Source: a virus. Taken from it: 31,247 bases of DNA. The position numbers and the translations under genes were made by a program. Shown here piece by piece: positions 1 through 7,895 of the stretch. The stretch is taken from positions 1 through 31,247 of IMG/VR virus record IMGVR_UViG_3300049915_000005. One strand, 5' to 3'. Position 1 is the stretch's first letter. Each line of letters opens with the position of its first letter. A model generated the notes under the pieces. It did no database searches and had not been told where the DNA came from. It worked only from the letters and a program-made list of their open reading frames with translations.

Positions 1-627
1 TGGTCAGGTAGAAATAGTGGTGATGAAGTGTTTACTTATGTATCTTCTGTTGAAGAATTAAATTCAGAAATACATGCAATTACAAGACCTCTATCAGAAG
101 TAGTAATTCATGCGACTGAAACTCCAACTGACAAAGACATAGGTGCAATAGAGATAAATAATATACAATCAAAGTTAGGACATGATGGTATAGGTTATCA
201 CTATGTTATACGAAGAGACGGAAGATTACAAAGAGGCAGACCGCCAGACAGAGTTGGTGACCATACATCTGCAAATGGACACAATAAATTTTCTCTTGGT
301 ATCGTACTTGTCGGTGGCATAAATGTTGCGACTGGTGATGTAGATGCACTTGGTAACAGGTCATCATCTTCATTTACAAGAGAACAGTATACAACACTTG
401 AAAGATTTTTACAAGCATTTTATAGTAGATATCCAGGTGCTAATGTATTTGGACACAATGATTTAGATATAGATGAAGAAGACCCTTACTTTGACGTGCA
501 AGAATATGTCGAGACAGTATTTAGAAAACAATTAAATGGTATAGGAGACCCACTAAACGAAGGACCAGTTGACCCAACAAAAGACCTTCTTAATATAGTA
601 TTAAAAATATTACAGGTACCAAAATGA
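1..627 (+). CDS. N-acetylmuramoyl-L-alanine amidase domain protein, 5' end outside window
   Basis: Amidase_2/PGRP-fold (T7-lysozyme-like) domain that would cut the amide bond between N-acetylmuramic acid and the stem peptide, probably as the cell-wall enzyme of the tail tip. Seen: VVIHATET with the first zinc His, the GYHYVIRRDGRLQRGRP core, NKFSLGIVLVGG, and GHNDLDIDEEDPYFDV with the second His and an Asp at the third ligand position. Counting from the GTG at 28, these are H28, H143 and D152. The position where many family members have a catalytic Lys holds Glu (about residue 150). The frame is open to base 1 with no stop. GTG at 28 is the first possible start in the window but has no good ribosome site, so this is more likely the C-terminal domain of a longer protein. 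Its stop overlaps the next ATG (ATGA at 624). Family call is confident; the true start is unknown. Confidence 0.85.
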   Translation, partial: WSGRNSGDEVFTYVSSVEELNSEIHAITRPLSEVVIHATETPTDKDIGAIEINNIQSKLGHDGIGYHYVIRRDGRLQRGRPPDRVGDHTSANGHNKFSLGIVLVGGINVATGDVDALGNRSSSSFTREQYTTLERFLQAFYSRYPGANVFGHNDLDIDEEDPYFDVQEYVETVFRKQLNGIGDPLNEGPVDPTKDLLNIVLKILQVPK

Positions 628-1328
628 TTTATGCAAATGAATATGGCACAGTAGACTTGTTATCAGAACAATTTTTACAATCACTGAAACGTGATGAAGG
701 TATTATTGGAGTAAAACTATCGGGTGGTGCTGATACGGCATTACTATTGCATTTACTTGCAAAAGAGATATCAGAAAGAGAATTAAAGTTTAGTATCTTA
801 CCATATACTTTTAATGATAAACCAGATAGATTTATTGTTGCTCAAAACATTATTCACGAAGTTGCAAAAACATTTCCAAAAGTTAAATTTGAAAAACATC
901 AATATGGTGAAATATCACTACCATATAGAGGAGTATTTGACAAATGGGCACTTAAATTAACAAGACAACATAACATTGTTTTCTTTACAAATGGTGTAAA
1001 TTTACCAGCACCAGAAGAAGCAATCACTATAAACAAAGAATTAGCGGAGTTTGTAGGAACAAAAGAAGCACCAAGAAATTATGATACTCAAGACTTAGAA
1101 CGAATTGGAATACAAGACATACCAGAGTATTCGCCATTTAAAGATGTTGATAAGAGATTTACTGCACAAGTATATGAAGACTTGTTTTTATTGGAAACTT
1201 TATTTCCATTGACTAGGTCATGTTTAGGAAGTGCAGAAGTTACTGACTATCATGAAAAACCTTGTAAGATGTGCTACTGGTGTGAAGAGAAGTATTGGGC
1301 GTTTGGACAATACGATGAAGTAGGATAA
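624..1328 (+). CDS. QueC-like PP-loop ATPase
   Basis: Nucleotide-binding protein of the adenine nucleotide alpha-hydrolase (PP-loop) fold, closest in pattern to QueC (7-cyano-7-deazaguanine synthase). Seen: the pyrophosphate loop SGGADT at residues 33-38 after a hydrophobic strand (GIIGVKL), followed by a Leu-rich helix. A C-terminal Cys cluster, C200, C214, C217 and C220 (C-X14-C-X2-C-X2-C), resembles the QueC zinc site. At 234 residues it has normal QueC length. It sits between the amidase and the gp5-like hub, overlapping the amidase stop by 4 nt and ending 4 nt before the next start, so it is co-transcribed with tail genes. No queD, queE, folE or transglycosylase gene is in the window. 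Substrate is not provable: it could activate a deazaguanine precursor or another carboxylate or thiol target. PP-loop assignment is strong, QueC function moderate. Confidence 0.7.
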   Translation: MIYANEYGTVDLLSEQFLQSLKRDEGIIGVKLSGGADTALLLHLLAKEISERELKFSILPYTFNDKPDRFIVAQNIIHEVAKTFPKVKFEKHQYGEISLPYRGVFDKWALKLTRQHNIVFFTNGVNLPAPEEAITINKELAEFVGTKEAPRNYDTQDLERIGIQDIPEYSPFKDVDKRFTAQVYEDLFLLETLFPLTRSCLGSAEVTDYHEKPCKMCYWCEEKYWAFGQYDEVG

Positions 1329-1332
1329 TTAG

Positions 1333-2856
1333 ATGACAACTAAAAAAGATAATATTAAATTAAGAAGACAAAAACTAGGAACTGGTCTAGAAGAAAGTCT
1401 TGGTGTGCCCAGAGATGGTTTTCAAGACCCAACTGGTGAATTTCCAAAAAGAGAATACAATTTCGGGTCATCAATAAATCATGCGGCAAGAGGTATTAAA
1501 ATTAATAATCTCTATACAAGTGGTGGAGATATTGGTGTATCACTTAACATTGCAGACCAAAGACCTTCTGAGTTTCCTTTCAACCAAGTAGATGAAACTA
1601 CATCTGGGCATGTTGTTGAATACGATGACACTCCAGGTGGTGAAAGAATCTTAATTAAACATAGAACTGGTGCTGGTGTAGAAATGAGAGCAGACGGAAG
1701 TGTTATCGTTTCTTCGACAAATAACAGAATCGAAGTCACAGGTGGTGACCAAACAACTATAGTCGAAGGTGCTGGTAATCTAGTTTATAAAGGTAATCTT
1801 AATTTAGTAGTCACAGGTGACTATAACGTTGATGTTGGTGGTAATTATAATGTACAAGTTGCGGGTAATATGATTGAAGGTATTTCAGAAAACCATCGTA
1901 CATTTGTTACAAAGAACTCAGAGTATGTTACAAAAGGCACTAAATCAACTAAGACTATTGGTAATCATACTGATATTATGTTAGCAGATAATCATCAATA
2001 TGTCAAGGGTAATCAAAACAATTGGGTACAGGGTGACATTGAAATTGCTACAGAGCAAGACATGTTTGTATCTGCAAAGAGTTCTCTTGCAATGACAAGT
2101 GAAGTCTTTAATGCGACAGGTGTCAAACAAGTGTCAATCTTTGGTATGAAAGGTTCTATCGGTGGTAAACAAGTTGACTTTACAGGTCAAGTCTTTCAAG
2201 GTAATGAAGGTCCTGCACCATTTACTAGTGGTGCGGCATTCTATGGTTCATTTCATGGCCAAGCAACTGAGGCAATGTTCTCAAGAACTGCATGGACGGC
2301 AGAGAAATCTAAGTTTGCAGAAAAATCAGATGTTGCAAATGCGGCCTTTAAAGCAAATACCGCGGCAACTGGTGCGGCCGCATCTGCATCTGAAACAGAT
2401 ATACCAACAGGTGGTGCACCAGAAATCGTTTTAAATCAAGAAATCAAAACACCAATTGGACCACCACCAATTCCAAGTATTGTTGCGGCATACGGTAGTA
2501 TGGGTGATTTTGCGATACGTGATGTTGCAATTGATGAAGGTGATAAACTGAAAAACAGATTAGACTTATCAGATGACTATAAAGGTATTTTCGATAAACA
2601 CCCAACAACACAAGAAATACGTTCTAGACTAAGAGGTATTAGAAAATTAGGATTCTTAGCACAACGAGGTCCTAGAGGTGATGTAAGTAATTTACTTGGA
2701 CAATTAATCGCAGAAGGACGAGTAAGTGATACTGCATATAGAACAACACCAGATAAAATAGGAAGAACTGTAGGTAAAGAACCAAGTTCTAGATTTGGTT
2801 ACACTGCTATTGGTAACGCAATAGACAATCGAGGAAAGAGGTTTACACCAAAATGA
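1333..2856 (+). CDS. 5: Baseplate central hub/needle protein, gp5-like
   Basis: Trimeric spike protein at the centre of the T4-type baseplate (gp5/VgrG family). Seen: the junction GHVVEYDDTPGGERILIKHR near residues 92-112, typical of gp5/VgrG where the OB region meets the beta-helix. It is followed by short Gly/Asn/Asp-rich strands (GDYNVDVGGNYNVQVAGN and similar) to about residue 240, expected to form the triple-stranded needle. An Ala/Ser-rich linker (about 325-355) precedes a C-terminal region of about 130 residues with no assignment. T4 gp5 carries an internal lysozyme domain; none is seen here. The amidase encoded two genes upstream probably supplies that activity. The ATG at 1333 follows an AGGAT-like site. 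The last 4 bases overlap the next gene. Confidence 0.85.
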   Translation: MTTKKDNIKLRRQKLGTGLEESLGVPRDGFQDPTGEFPKREYNFGSSINHAARGIKINNLYTSGGDIGVSLNIADQRPSEFPFNQVDETTSGHVVEYDDTPGGERILIKHRTGAGVEMRADGSVIVSSTNNRIEVTGGDQTTIVEGAGNLVYKGNLNLVVTGDYNVDVGGNYNVQVAGNMIEGISENHRTFVTKNSEYVTKGTKSTKTIGNHTDIMLADNHQYVKGNQNNWVQGDIEIATEQDMFVSAKSSLAMTSEVFNATGVKQVSIFGMKGSIGGKQVDFTGQVFQGNEGPAPFTSGAAFYGSFHGQATEAMFSRTAWTAEKSKFAEKSDVANAAFKANTAATGAAASASETDIPTGGAPEIVLNQEIKTPIGPPPIPSIVAAYGSMGDFAIRDVAIDEGDKLKNRLDLSDDYKGIFDKHPTTQEIRSRLRGIRKLGFLAQRGPRGDVSNLLGQLIAEGRVSDTAYRTTPDKIGRTVGKEPSSRFGYTAIGNAIDNRGKRFTPK

Positions 2857-3452
2857 TGATATTAGTTGACCCAGTATTTAATCCTAATGGAGTAGACAAT
2901 GTTAGTTCTGCTACTAAACTAGGACCAGGAGTAACAATTGCTAAGTTTCTTGGTGCATATGGAGATAGAACTGCATTTAATCATGTCGGTAGCAATGATG
3001 AAAGAAAACAAATTGCAAGACAATTGTATTTACAAGCAGAAATGATGCGAGTAATTCAAGGTAACATTGATTTATTTAATGATGTTCGTCTAATTGTAAG
3101 TGAAGGTATTTATCGTGCAGGCCCATCAGAAACACTTGTCGATGATACTCTTGCAAAAAGTAAAGGTGAATTAGTGTTTTATCAAGTCATTGGTAAAGAT
3201 GGAACAATAGATTTTGAAAAAACATTTGACATAGCAGAATATTGGAAAGATTATACAAACTACGATGAATTACGTTTAGATTACGATACTTATAATCCAG
3301 ACGGAACTCTTACTGCATCAATAGGTGTATTGATGCCAGTAGTAGACCAAACGTTTAAAGTAAACTTTAAAAATGATGTTAGGACTTTTTTTAATAATTC
3401 ATTACAGTCAAAAGACGAATTAGTAGAAATAAAACAAGAATTTCTAACATAA
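2853..3452 (+). CDS. Unknown protein in baseplate hub cluster
   Basis: I do not recognise a family by motif. The 199-residue product is soluble, with no signal peptide or membrane segment. It is mixed alpha/beta, with a helical stretch near residues 45-75 (ERKQIARQLYLQAEMMRVIQ) and an acidic, Tyr-rich middle (DIAEYWKDYTNYDELRLDYD). It overlaps the gp5-like stop (ATGA at 2853) and ends just before the late promoter for gp25, so it closes the hub transcription unit. Proteins of this size lie between gp5 and gp25 in marine T4-like phages, so a structural or assembly role in hub or spike is inferred from position only. Confidence 0.75.
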   Translation: MMILVDPVFNPNGVDNVSSATKLGPGVTIAKFLGAYGDRTAFNHVGSNDERKQIARQLYLQAEMMRVIQGNIDLFNDVRLIVSEGIYRAGPSETLVDDTLAKSKGELVFYQVIGKDGTIDFEKTFDIAEYWKDYTNYDELRLDYDTYNPDGTLTASIGVLMPVVDQTFKVNFKNDVRTFFNNSLQSKDELVEIKQEFLT

Positions 3453-3477
3453 GTTATTAAAAATTAAAAAAGATTAG

Positions 3478-3485
3478 TATAAATA
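3478..3485 (+). promoter_or_regulatory. T4-type late promoter upstream of gp25
   Basis: Exact TATAAATA octamer, the late promoter core of T4-like phages (NATAAATA in marine cyanophages). It ends 5 nt before the gp25 ATG, which would place the transcript start at or next to the start codon. No Shine-Dalgarno sequence lies between them. Confidence 0.75.
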
Positions 3486-3490
3486 GACAT

Positions 3491-3943
3491 ATGGCAACAA
3501 GAAGAGCATACTCTAGAGAAGACCAGGGTGATTTAAACACCACTAGTATTGCTACGAGTAGGAATGTTGACTTTAAAGATATTGATTTATCTTTTCAAGT
3601 AACTGCAACTTCTGGTGATATATTTAAAAAACAATCAACTGCCGCAGTAAAACAAGCAATCAAAACTTTATTACTTACAAATAGATTAGAAAAACCTTTT
3701 CTTGCAACTTTTGGAGGAGACTTACAAGGTCAACTATTTGAATTAGCAGACAGAGACGGGTCAACTATTATTCGTAATAACATTATAGCAACAATTGAAA
3801 GATTTGAACCAAGAGTTAAAGTTTTGAATGTTATAGTTGCTCTAGAACCAGACAGAAATAGATTAGGCGTGACAGTAGAATTTAAAGTAATTAATACACA
3901 AGAAACAGTTGTTTTCGAAACAACAATAGACAGGTTAAGGTAA
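3491..3943 (+). CDS. 25: Baseplate wedge protein gp25
   Basis: Member of the GPW/gp25 family, which sits in the inner baseplate and nucleates sheath assembly together with gp6 and gp53 in T4. Seen: about 150 residues (T4 gp25 is 132); the family pattern of an early helix (KQAIKTLLLTNRLEKPF) followed by GGDLQGQLFEL; the conserved ERFEPRVKVLNV strand with its EPR motif; and a closing beta-hairpin. The ATG at 3491 is the only Met codon in the reading frame, so the start is firm even though the late promoter octamer ends 5 nt upstream. It is followed after one base by gp6, the usual pairing in T4-like phages. Confidence 0.93.
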   Translation: MATRRAYSREDQGDLNTTSIATSRNVDFKDIDLSFQVTATSGDIFKKQSTAAVKQAIKTLLLTNRLEKPFLATFGGDLQGQLFELADRDGSTIIRNNIIATIERFEPRVKVLNVIVALEPDRNRLGVTVEFKVINTQETVVFETTIDRLR

Positions 3944-3944
3944 T

Positions 3945-5792
3945 ATGGGACAAACAACAATTAAATCAACTGCGTTAGACTTTACTGCAATAAAAAACAA
4001 TTTAAAAGTCTTTCTTTCACAACAAGACGAGTTTACAGATTATAACTTTGAAGCATCTGGTTTGTCAAGTGTTTTAGATGTTCTTGCATATAATACACAC
4101 TATAATGGATTAATTGCCAACTTTGCATTAAATGAATCGTATTTAGGAACTGCTCAATTACGTAGTTCTTTAGTATCACTTGCAGAAGGTATTGGTTATA
4201 TACCAGATTCAATGAATGCTTCTCAAGGTATTCTTAACTTATCTTTAAATTTAGAAAGTTTAACAAACAGACCAACTGTAGTCACATTAGCAAGTGGTTT
4301 TAAATTTGATGCCGTAGTTGATGGCACTTCATATGTTTTTCAGACTCAAGAAGAAATAAAAGCAAGAGACAATGGGTCTGGTAGTTACTCATTTACAACC
4401 GCAGACAATATTGCAGATATAAAAGTTTTTGAAGGTATTTCAACAACAAAAACATTTAATATTACTGCACAAACAGAAAATGCGGCATATATTATTCCAG
4501 ATGAAAAAATAGATATCGATACTGCAATTGTTCGAAGTTTTGAAACTTCATCGAGTACTGCGTTTGTTACATTTACAGACTTGAGAAGAGCAACATCATT
4601 AACATCTAGTTCAACTGTTTATATTTTAAAAGAAACGCCAAAAGGTCAGTATGAACTTACTTTTGGTAACAGAACAGTTCTTGGTAGGTCACCTGTTGCT
4701 GGTAACAAAGTTACAGTTGAATACTTATCTGTTAGTGGTGCAGATGCAAATGGTGCCAAAGTATTTACGCCTCAAAGTCAAGTAACAGTGAACGACCAGA
4801 ATTTTGCATTACAAGTCTCAACAGTGTCAAACTCATTTGGTGGTTCTGACAAAGAAACTATAGAGTCTATCAGAACTACTGCGCCGTTTCAGTATGCAAC
4901 TCAAAATAGAGCGGTTACTGCAGAAGATTATGCAACTTTAGTGCAAAGAAACTTTGGTTCACTATTAAGTGACATATCATCTTTTGGTGGTGAAGATGCA
5001 CTTGAACCAGAATTTGGTGTAATCTTTTTATCATTACTGTTTAGTAATGCAATAGAAAATGATACTATTTCAGGTGAAGCAATTAAAAAAGCAACAAAAG
5101 ATAGTATTGTAAGTTTATTTAAAGATTTATCTGTTGCATCATTTGATATTAAGTTTACTGACCCAATTATTTCATTTATTGAAACAAACGTCTTTTTTCA
5201 ATTTAACCCAAACTTAACAACTCTTACAGAAAACACAATAAAAGACAACGTACAAAATACAGTGGCACAATACTTTGCAGATAACACTGGTAAATTTAAA
5301 CAATCATTTAGACGAAGTAATCTATTAACTTTGATTGATGCCTTGAGTCCTGCTATTCTATCATCTAGAATGGAAGTAAAAGTGCAAAGACGATTTACAC
5401 CAACACTAACTGCAATTCAAAATCATACATTAAGATATCCACAAAATATTGCAGATACAGATGATGTTAACTTTAGAGTAACTTCAACGCCTTTTAGTTT
5501 TAGTGGTAAAACATGTATTGTTAGAAATCGATTAAATTCAAACATACTTGAAGTGTTTGATACAGTAAATACCGAAGTTATTGTAGATAACGTTGGGTCT
5601 TATACAACTGATACAGTATCAATTGTAGGTTTGCAAGTAGATGCAATACCAAGTGGTGATACATTTATAAAAGTTTCTGTTGTGCCAGAGAATCAATCAT
5701 TTGTTACACCTTTAAGACAAGACGTGCTTAATCATGATGTAAGTAATTCACTTGTAGAAGTAGTTGAGGTAGATACAAACGTATTAAACTAA
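3945..5792 (+). CDS. 6: Baseplate wedge protein gp6
   Basis: Large inner wedge protein that forms the ring around the baseplate hub and ties wedges together. Seen: 615 residues (T4 gp6 is 660); the conserved N-terminal block in which a helical start (TAIKNNLKVFLSQQDEFTDYNF) leads to LDVLAYNTHYNGLIANFALNE and then LRSSLVSLAEGIGY, a hallmark of gp6 in marine T4-like phages. The baseplate-J-like middle contains TTAPFQYATQNRAVTAEDYA near residues 310-330. The C-terminal quarter is beta-rich. It lies between gp25 and the next wedge gene with 1-nt gaps on both sides, so translation is probably coupled. Confidence 0.93.
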   Translation: MGQTTIKSTALDFTAIKNNLKVFLSQQDEFTDYNFEASGLSSVLDVLAYNTHYNGLIANFALNESYLGTAQLRSSLVSLAEGIGYIPDSMNASQGILNLSLNLESLTNRPTVVTLASGFKFDAVVDGTSYVFQTQEEIKARDNGSGSYSFTTADNIADIKVFEGISTTKTFNITAQTENAAYIIPDEKIDIDTAIVRSFETSSSTAFVTFTDLRRATSLTSSSTVYILKETPKGQYELTFGNRTVLGRSPVAGNKVTVEYLSVSGADANGAKVFTPQSQVTVNDQNFALQVSTVSNSFGGSDKETIESIRTTAPFQYATQNRAVTAEDYATLVQRNFGSLLSDISSFGGEDALEPEFGVIFLSLLFSNAIENDTISGEAIKKATKDSIVSLFKDLSVASFDIKFTDPIISFIETNVFFQFNPNLTTLTENTIKDNVQNTVAQYFADNTGKFKQSFRRSNLLTLIDALSPAILSSRMEVKVQRRFTPTLTAIQNHTLRYPQNIADTDDVNFRVTSTPFSFSGKTCIVRNRLNSNILEVFDTVNTEVIVDNVGSYTTDTVSIVGLQVDAIPSGDTFIKVSVVPENQSFVTPLRQDVLNHDVSNSLVEVVEVDTNVLN

Positions 5793-5793
5793 G

Positions 5794-6840
5794 ATGACAC
5801 ATAAAGTAGACGATACACTAAGAGACGATGGTAGACGAGAGATTGCTCAGGTTACTGGGCGAGAAGTCAACAAAGTTGTTCCTGAACATTTTAAAACAGA
5901 CTATCCAAAATTAGTTTCGTTTTTAGAACAATACTATCATTTTGAAGATAGTGATGGTTCACCAAGTAGATTAGTAAATGATTTATTTTACACACGTGAT
6001 ATTAATCAAGTAGACGAGTCTTTACTATCTTATATAGAAGACGAATTATTATTAGGGCAATCTTACTTTGAAGGATTCACAGATAAAAGAACTGCCGCAA
6101 AATTCTCTAATAATTTGTATCGTGCAAAAGGCACAAAGTTTTCAATCGAACAATTTTTTCGTATGTTCTTTGAAGTTGACATAGACTTAGAATATACGAA
6201 AGAACAAGTTTTTAAAATTGGTGAAGCAGAAAGTGAGATTGGTCCAGAGTCGCAAAAGTTTATTACAAATGCTGAATTGTTTCAACAGTTTGCATTACGT
6301 ATTACAAGTGAACTACCATTTAAAAGATGGCAAAGACCATACAAGTTATTTGTTCACCCTGCAGGAATGTTTATTGGGTCTGCTGTAAGATTAGAAGGAA
6401 TCGTAGATAATCCATTATCTGCACCAATTAGTCTAGTTGACTCAGATGTAGGACAAGTTGATGTGGTAGGCGCAACTGCGTTTAATTTTGATGAAGTAAC
6501 ACAATTTTTACCTGAAATAACTGGTATTGCAAGAGATAGTGGAGACAGTGACGGTATATTTAAAAGAGTTATTATTGATGATAGTTTCTTTACATCTTTA
6601 CAAACCACTACTCTTGAAGATATTCAGAAACAATATTCAACATTACGTGCCGCAGAATTAAGAACATCACCAACATTTGATGCAGATTCAAATGGCGCTG
6701 GTACGGCAACAAGTAATTTTGAAATAGACTTTAGTAATGACTTTTCTTCTGAAACTATGGACCAAGAAAGATTTGAGTTCTTTAGTGCAGATAGTGATGT
6801 ATATTATTCAAAATTAAGTAATCCTGCACACTTACCTTAG
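5794..6840 (+). CDS. Baseplate wedge-associated structural protein (gp7 position)
   Basis: 348-residue protein of a family common in marine T4-like phages next to gp6. Seen: the N-terminal signature VVPEHFKTDYPKLVSFLEQY, then LFYTRDINQVDESLLSYIEDE and a helical core (FSNNLYRAKGTKFSIEQFFR) ending near residue 130. The C-terminal half is acidic and Ser/Asp-rich (DFSNDFSSETMDQERFEFFS). Position between gp6 and gp8 suggests the role of T4 gp7, but T4 gp7 is about three times longer, so only the N-terminal part could correspond. Last wedge gene before a new late promoter. Structural role likely; gp7 equivalence unproven. Confidence 0.7.
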   Translation: MTHKVDDTLRDDGRREIAQVTGREVNKVVPEHFKTDYPKLVSFLEQYYHFEDSDGSPSRLVNDLFYTRDINQVDESLLSYIEDELLLGQSYFEGFTDKRTAAKFSNNLYRAKGTKFSIEQFFRMFFEVDIDLEYTKEQVFKIGEAESEIGPESQKFITNAELFQQFALRITSELPFKRWQRPYKLFVHPAGMFIGSAVRLEGIVDNPLSAPISLVDSDVGQVDVVGATAFNFDEVTQFLPEITGIARDSGDSDGIFKRVIIDDSFFTSLQTTTLEDIQKQYSTLRAAELRTSPTFDADSNGAGTATSNFEIDFSNDFSSETMDQERFEFFSADSDVYYSKLSNPAHLP

Positions 6841-6850
6841 AAATAATTTG

Positions 6851-6858
6851 TATAAATA
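6851..6858 (+). promoter_or_regulatory. T4-type late promoter upstream of fiber-like gene
   Basis: Exact TATAAATA octamer in the gap after the gp7-position gene, 19 nt before the next ATG. Unlike the gp25 promoter it leaves room for a short leader with a Shine-Dalgarno-like GATAGGA at 6863-6869. Confidence 0.8.
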
Positions 6859-6877
6859 GAAAGATAGGAAAAAAAAT

Positions 6878-7882
6878 ATGACAAAACTAGTAATCGCAAA
6901 CGGGACAACTGCAAACGATGGTACAGGTGATACTCTTCGTTCTGCCGCTACCAAGATAAATTCAAACTTTTCTGAACTCTATAGTTTTTTAGGTGGTCTA
7001 GACTCTTCGTTAACCACTAAAATTTCAATTGGTGATGGAACAATTACTTTTGAAGGTACAACTGCAGATGACTTTGAAACTACTCTTACTGTCACAGACC
7101 CAACTGCAGATAGAACAATTACATTACCCAATGCAACAGATACACTTGTAGGTAAAGCAACAACTGACACTCTTACTAATAAAACATTAACAAGTCCTAT
7201 TATAACAACACCGCAAATAAATGATACAAGTGCAGACCACCAATATATAGTTGCAGTATCAGAACTTGCGGCAGACAGAACAATTACATTACCTTTATTA
7301 ACTGGTAACGATGAAGTGACATTTAATGCACATACACAAACATTAACAAACAAAACTCTTACAGACCCATCGTTACATGCTCCTAAAGTAACAGGATTAA
7401 GTACGGGTGGTGTACTTCTTGATTCTTCAGGTAATGAGTCACTAGTTTTCACTACAACAAGTAGTGCAGTCAATCACATAGGTATTAAGAACAATGCAAC
7501 TAATAATGGTCCTATTGTTCAAGCACTTGGTACAGATACAAATATTGATGTTCAATTAACTGCAAAAGGTACAGGTGGTATTAAATTAAACAATCCACAA
7601 ATATTAACTCAAGAAACTAAAAATGACACTACTGATGTTTCAGTTAGTGTTCCATTTACAGAATTTACATCAGGAACTGCTAAAGCAAATGATTTGCCAG
7701 ATGGTAATGCAATAGGGCAAATGAAAACACTTGTAGTTTCAGGAGCAGGTACAGTAACACTTACACCTACAAATTTTGGACCAGGAAGTACTTTAACATT
7801 ACAACAAAACGAATCGGCAGTTTTAATCTGGGAAGGTACAAACTGGCAAATACTTAGCACATATGGTGGCGCAGTAGCATAG
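6878..7882 (+). CDS. Fiber-like virion protein
   Basis: 334-residue low-complexity structural protein. The N-terminal block ANGTTANDGTGDTLRSAATK followed by INSNFSELY recurs in structural and fiber proteins of marine myoviruses. The body has two related repeats (DRTITLPNATDTLVGK with DTLTNKTLTSPIITTPQ, then DRTITLPLLTGNDEVTFN with QTLTNKTLTDPSLHAPK), rich in Thr, Asn and Gly as in trimeric fibers. The C-terminus (TLTLQQNESAVLIWEGTNWQ) is a small beta module. It sits between two wedge genes, so it may be a fiber or pin attached to the wedge near gp8. Receptor or function not identifiable. Confidence 0.75.
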   Translation: MTKLVIANGTTANDGTGDTLRSAATKINSNFSELYSFLGGLDSSLTTKISIGDGTITFEGTTADDFETTLTVTDPTADRTITLPNATDTLVGKATTDTLTNKTLTSPIITTPQINDTSADHQYIVAVSELAADRTITLPLLTGNDEVTFNAHTQTLTNKTLTDPSLHAPKVTGLSTGGVLLDSSGNESLVFTTTSSAVNHIGIKNNATNNGPIVQALGTDTNIDVQLTAKGTGGIKLNNPQILTQETKNDTTDVSVSVPFTEFTSGTAKANDLPDGNAIGQMKTLVVSGAGTVTLTPTNFGPGSTLTLQQNESAVLIWEGTNWQILSTYGGAVA

Positions 7883-7886
7883 GGAG
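7881..7886 (+). promoter_or_regulatory. Ribosome binding site of gp8
   Basis: AGGGAG, overlapping the stop of the preceding gene, 9 nt before the ATG at 7896. It is one of the best Shine-Dalgarno sites in the window and fixes the gp8 start. It contrasts with the genes whose promoter octamer abuts the ATG. Confidence 0.7.
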
Positions 7887-7895
7887 AATAGAAAA

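Noticed and set aside
153-160. GATAAATA inside the amidase gene (also near 21020 and 30752) as extra late promoters
   Set aside because: These lie inside coding sequence without a nearby downstream start codon. They show that GATAAATA, unlike TATAAATA, occurs as background.
2337-2395. GC-rich patch with a NotI-type GCGGCCGC site as a possible foreign insertion
   Set aside because: It is an Ala-rich linker in the gp5-like protein. The high GC comes from GCG/GCC codons chosen where GCA GCA would create GCAGC.
5794-6840. Firm naming of this gene as gp7 (or gp53)
   Set aside because: The family signature is common beside gp6 in marine phages but the protein is about a third of T4 gp7, and I cannot show homology by eye. 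Left as a wedge-associated protein.
6979-7473. 164-codon open frame on the minus strand over the fiber-like gene
   Set aside because: Composition mirrors the Thr/Asn-rich gene on the + strand. No ribosome site, promoter or recognisable domain, and all real genes here are on the + strand.
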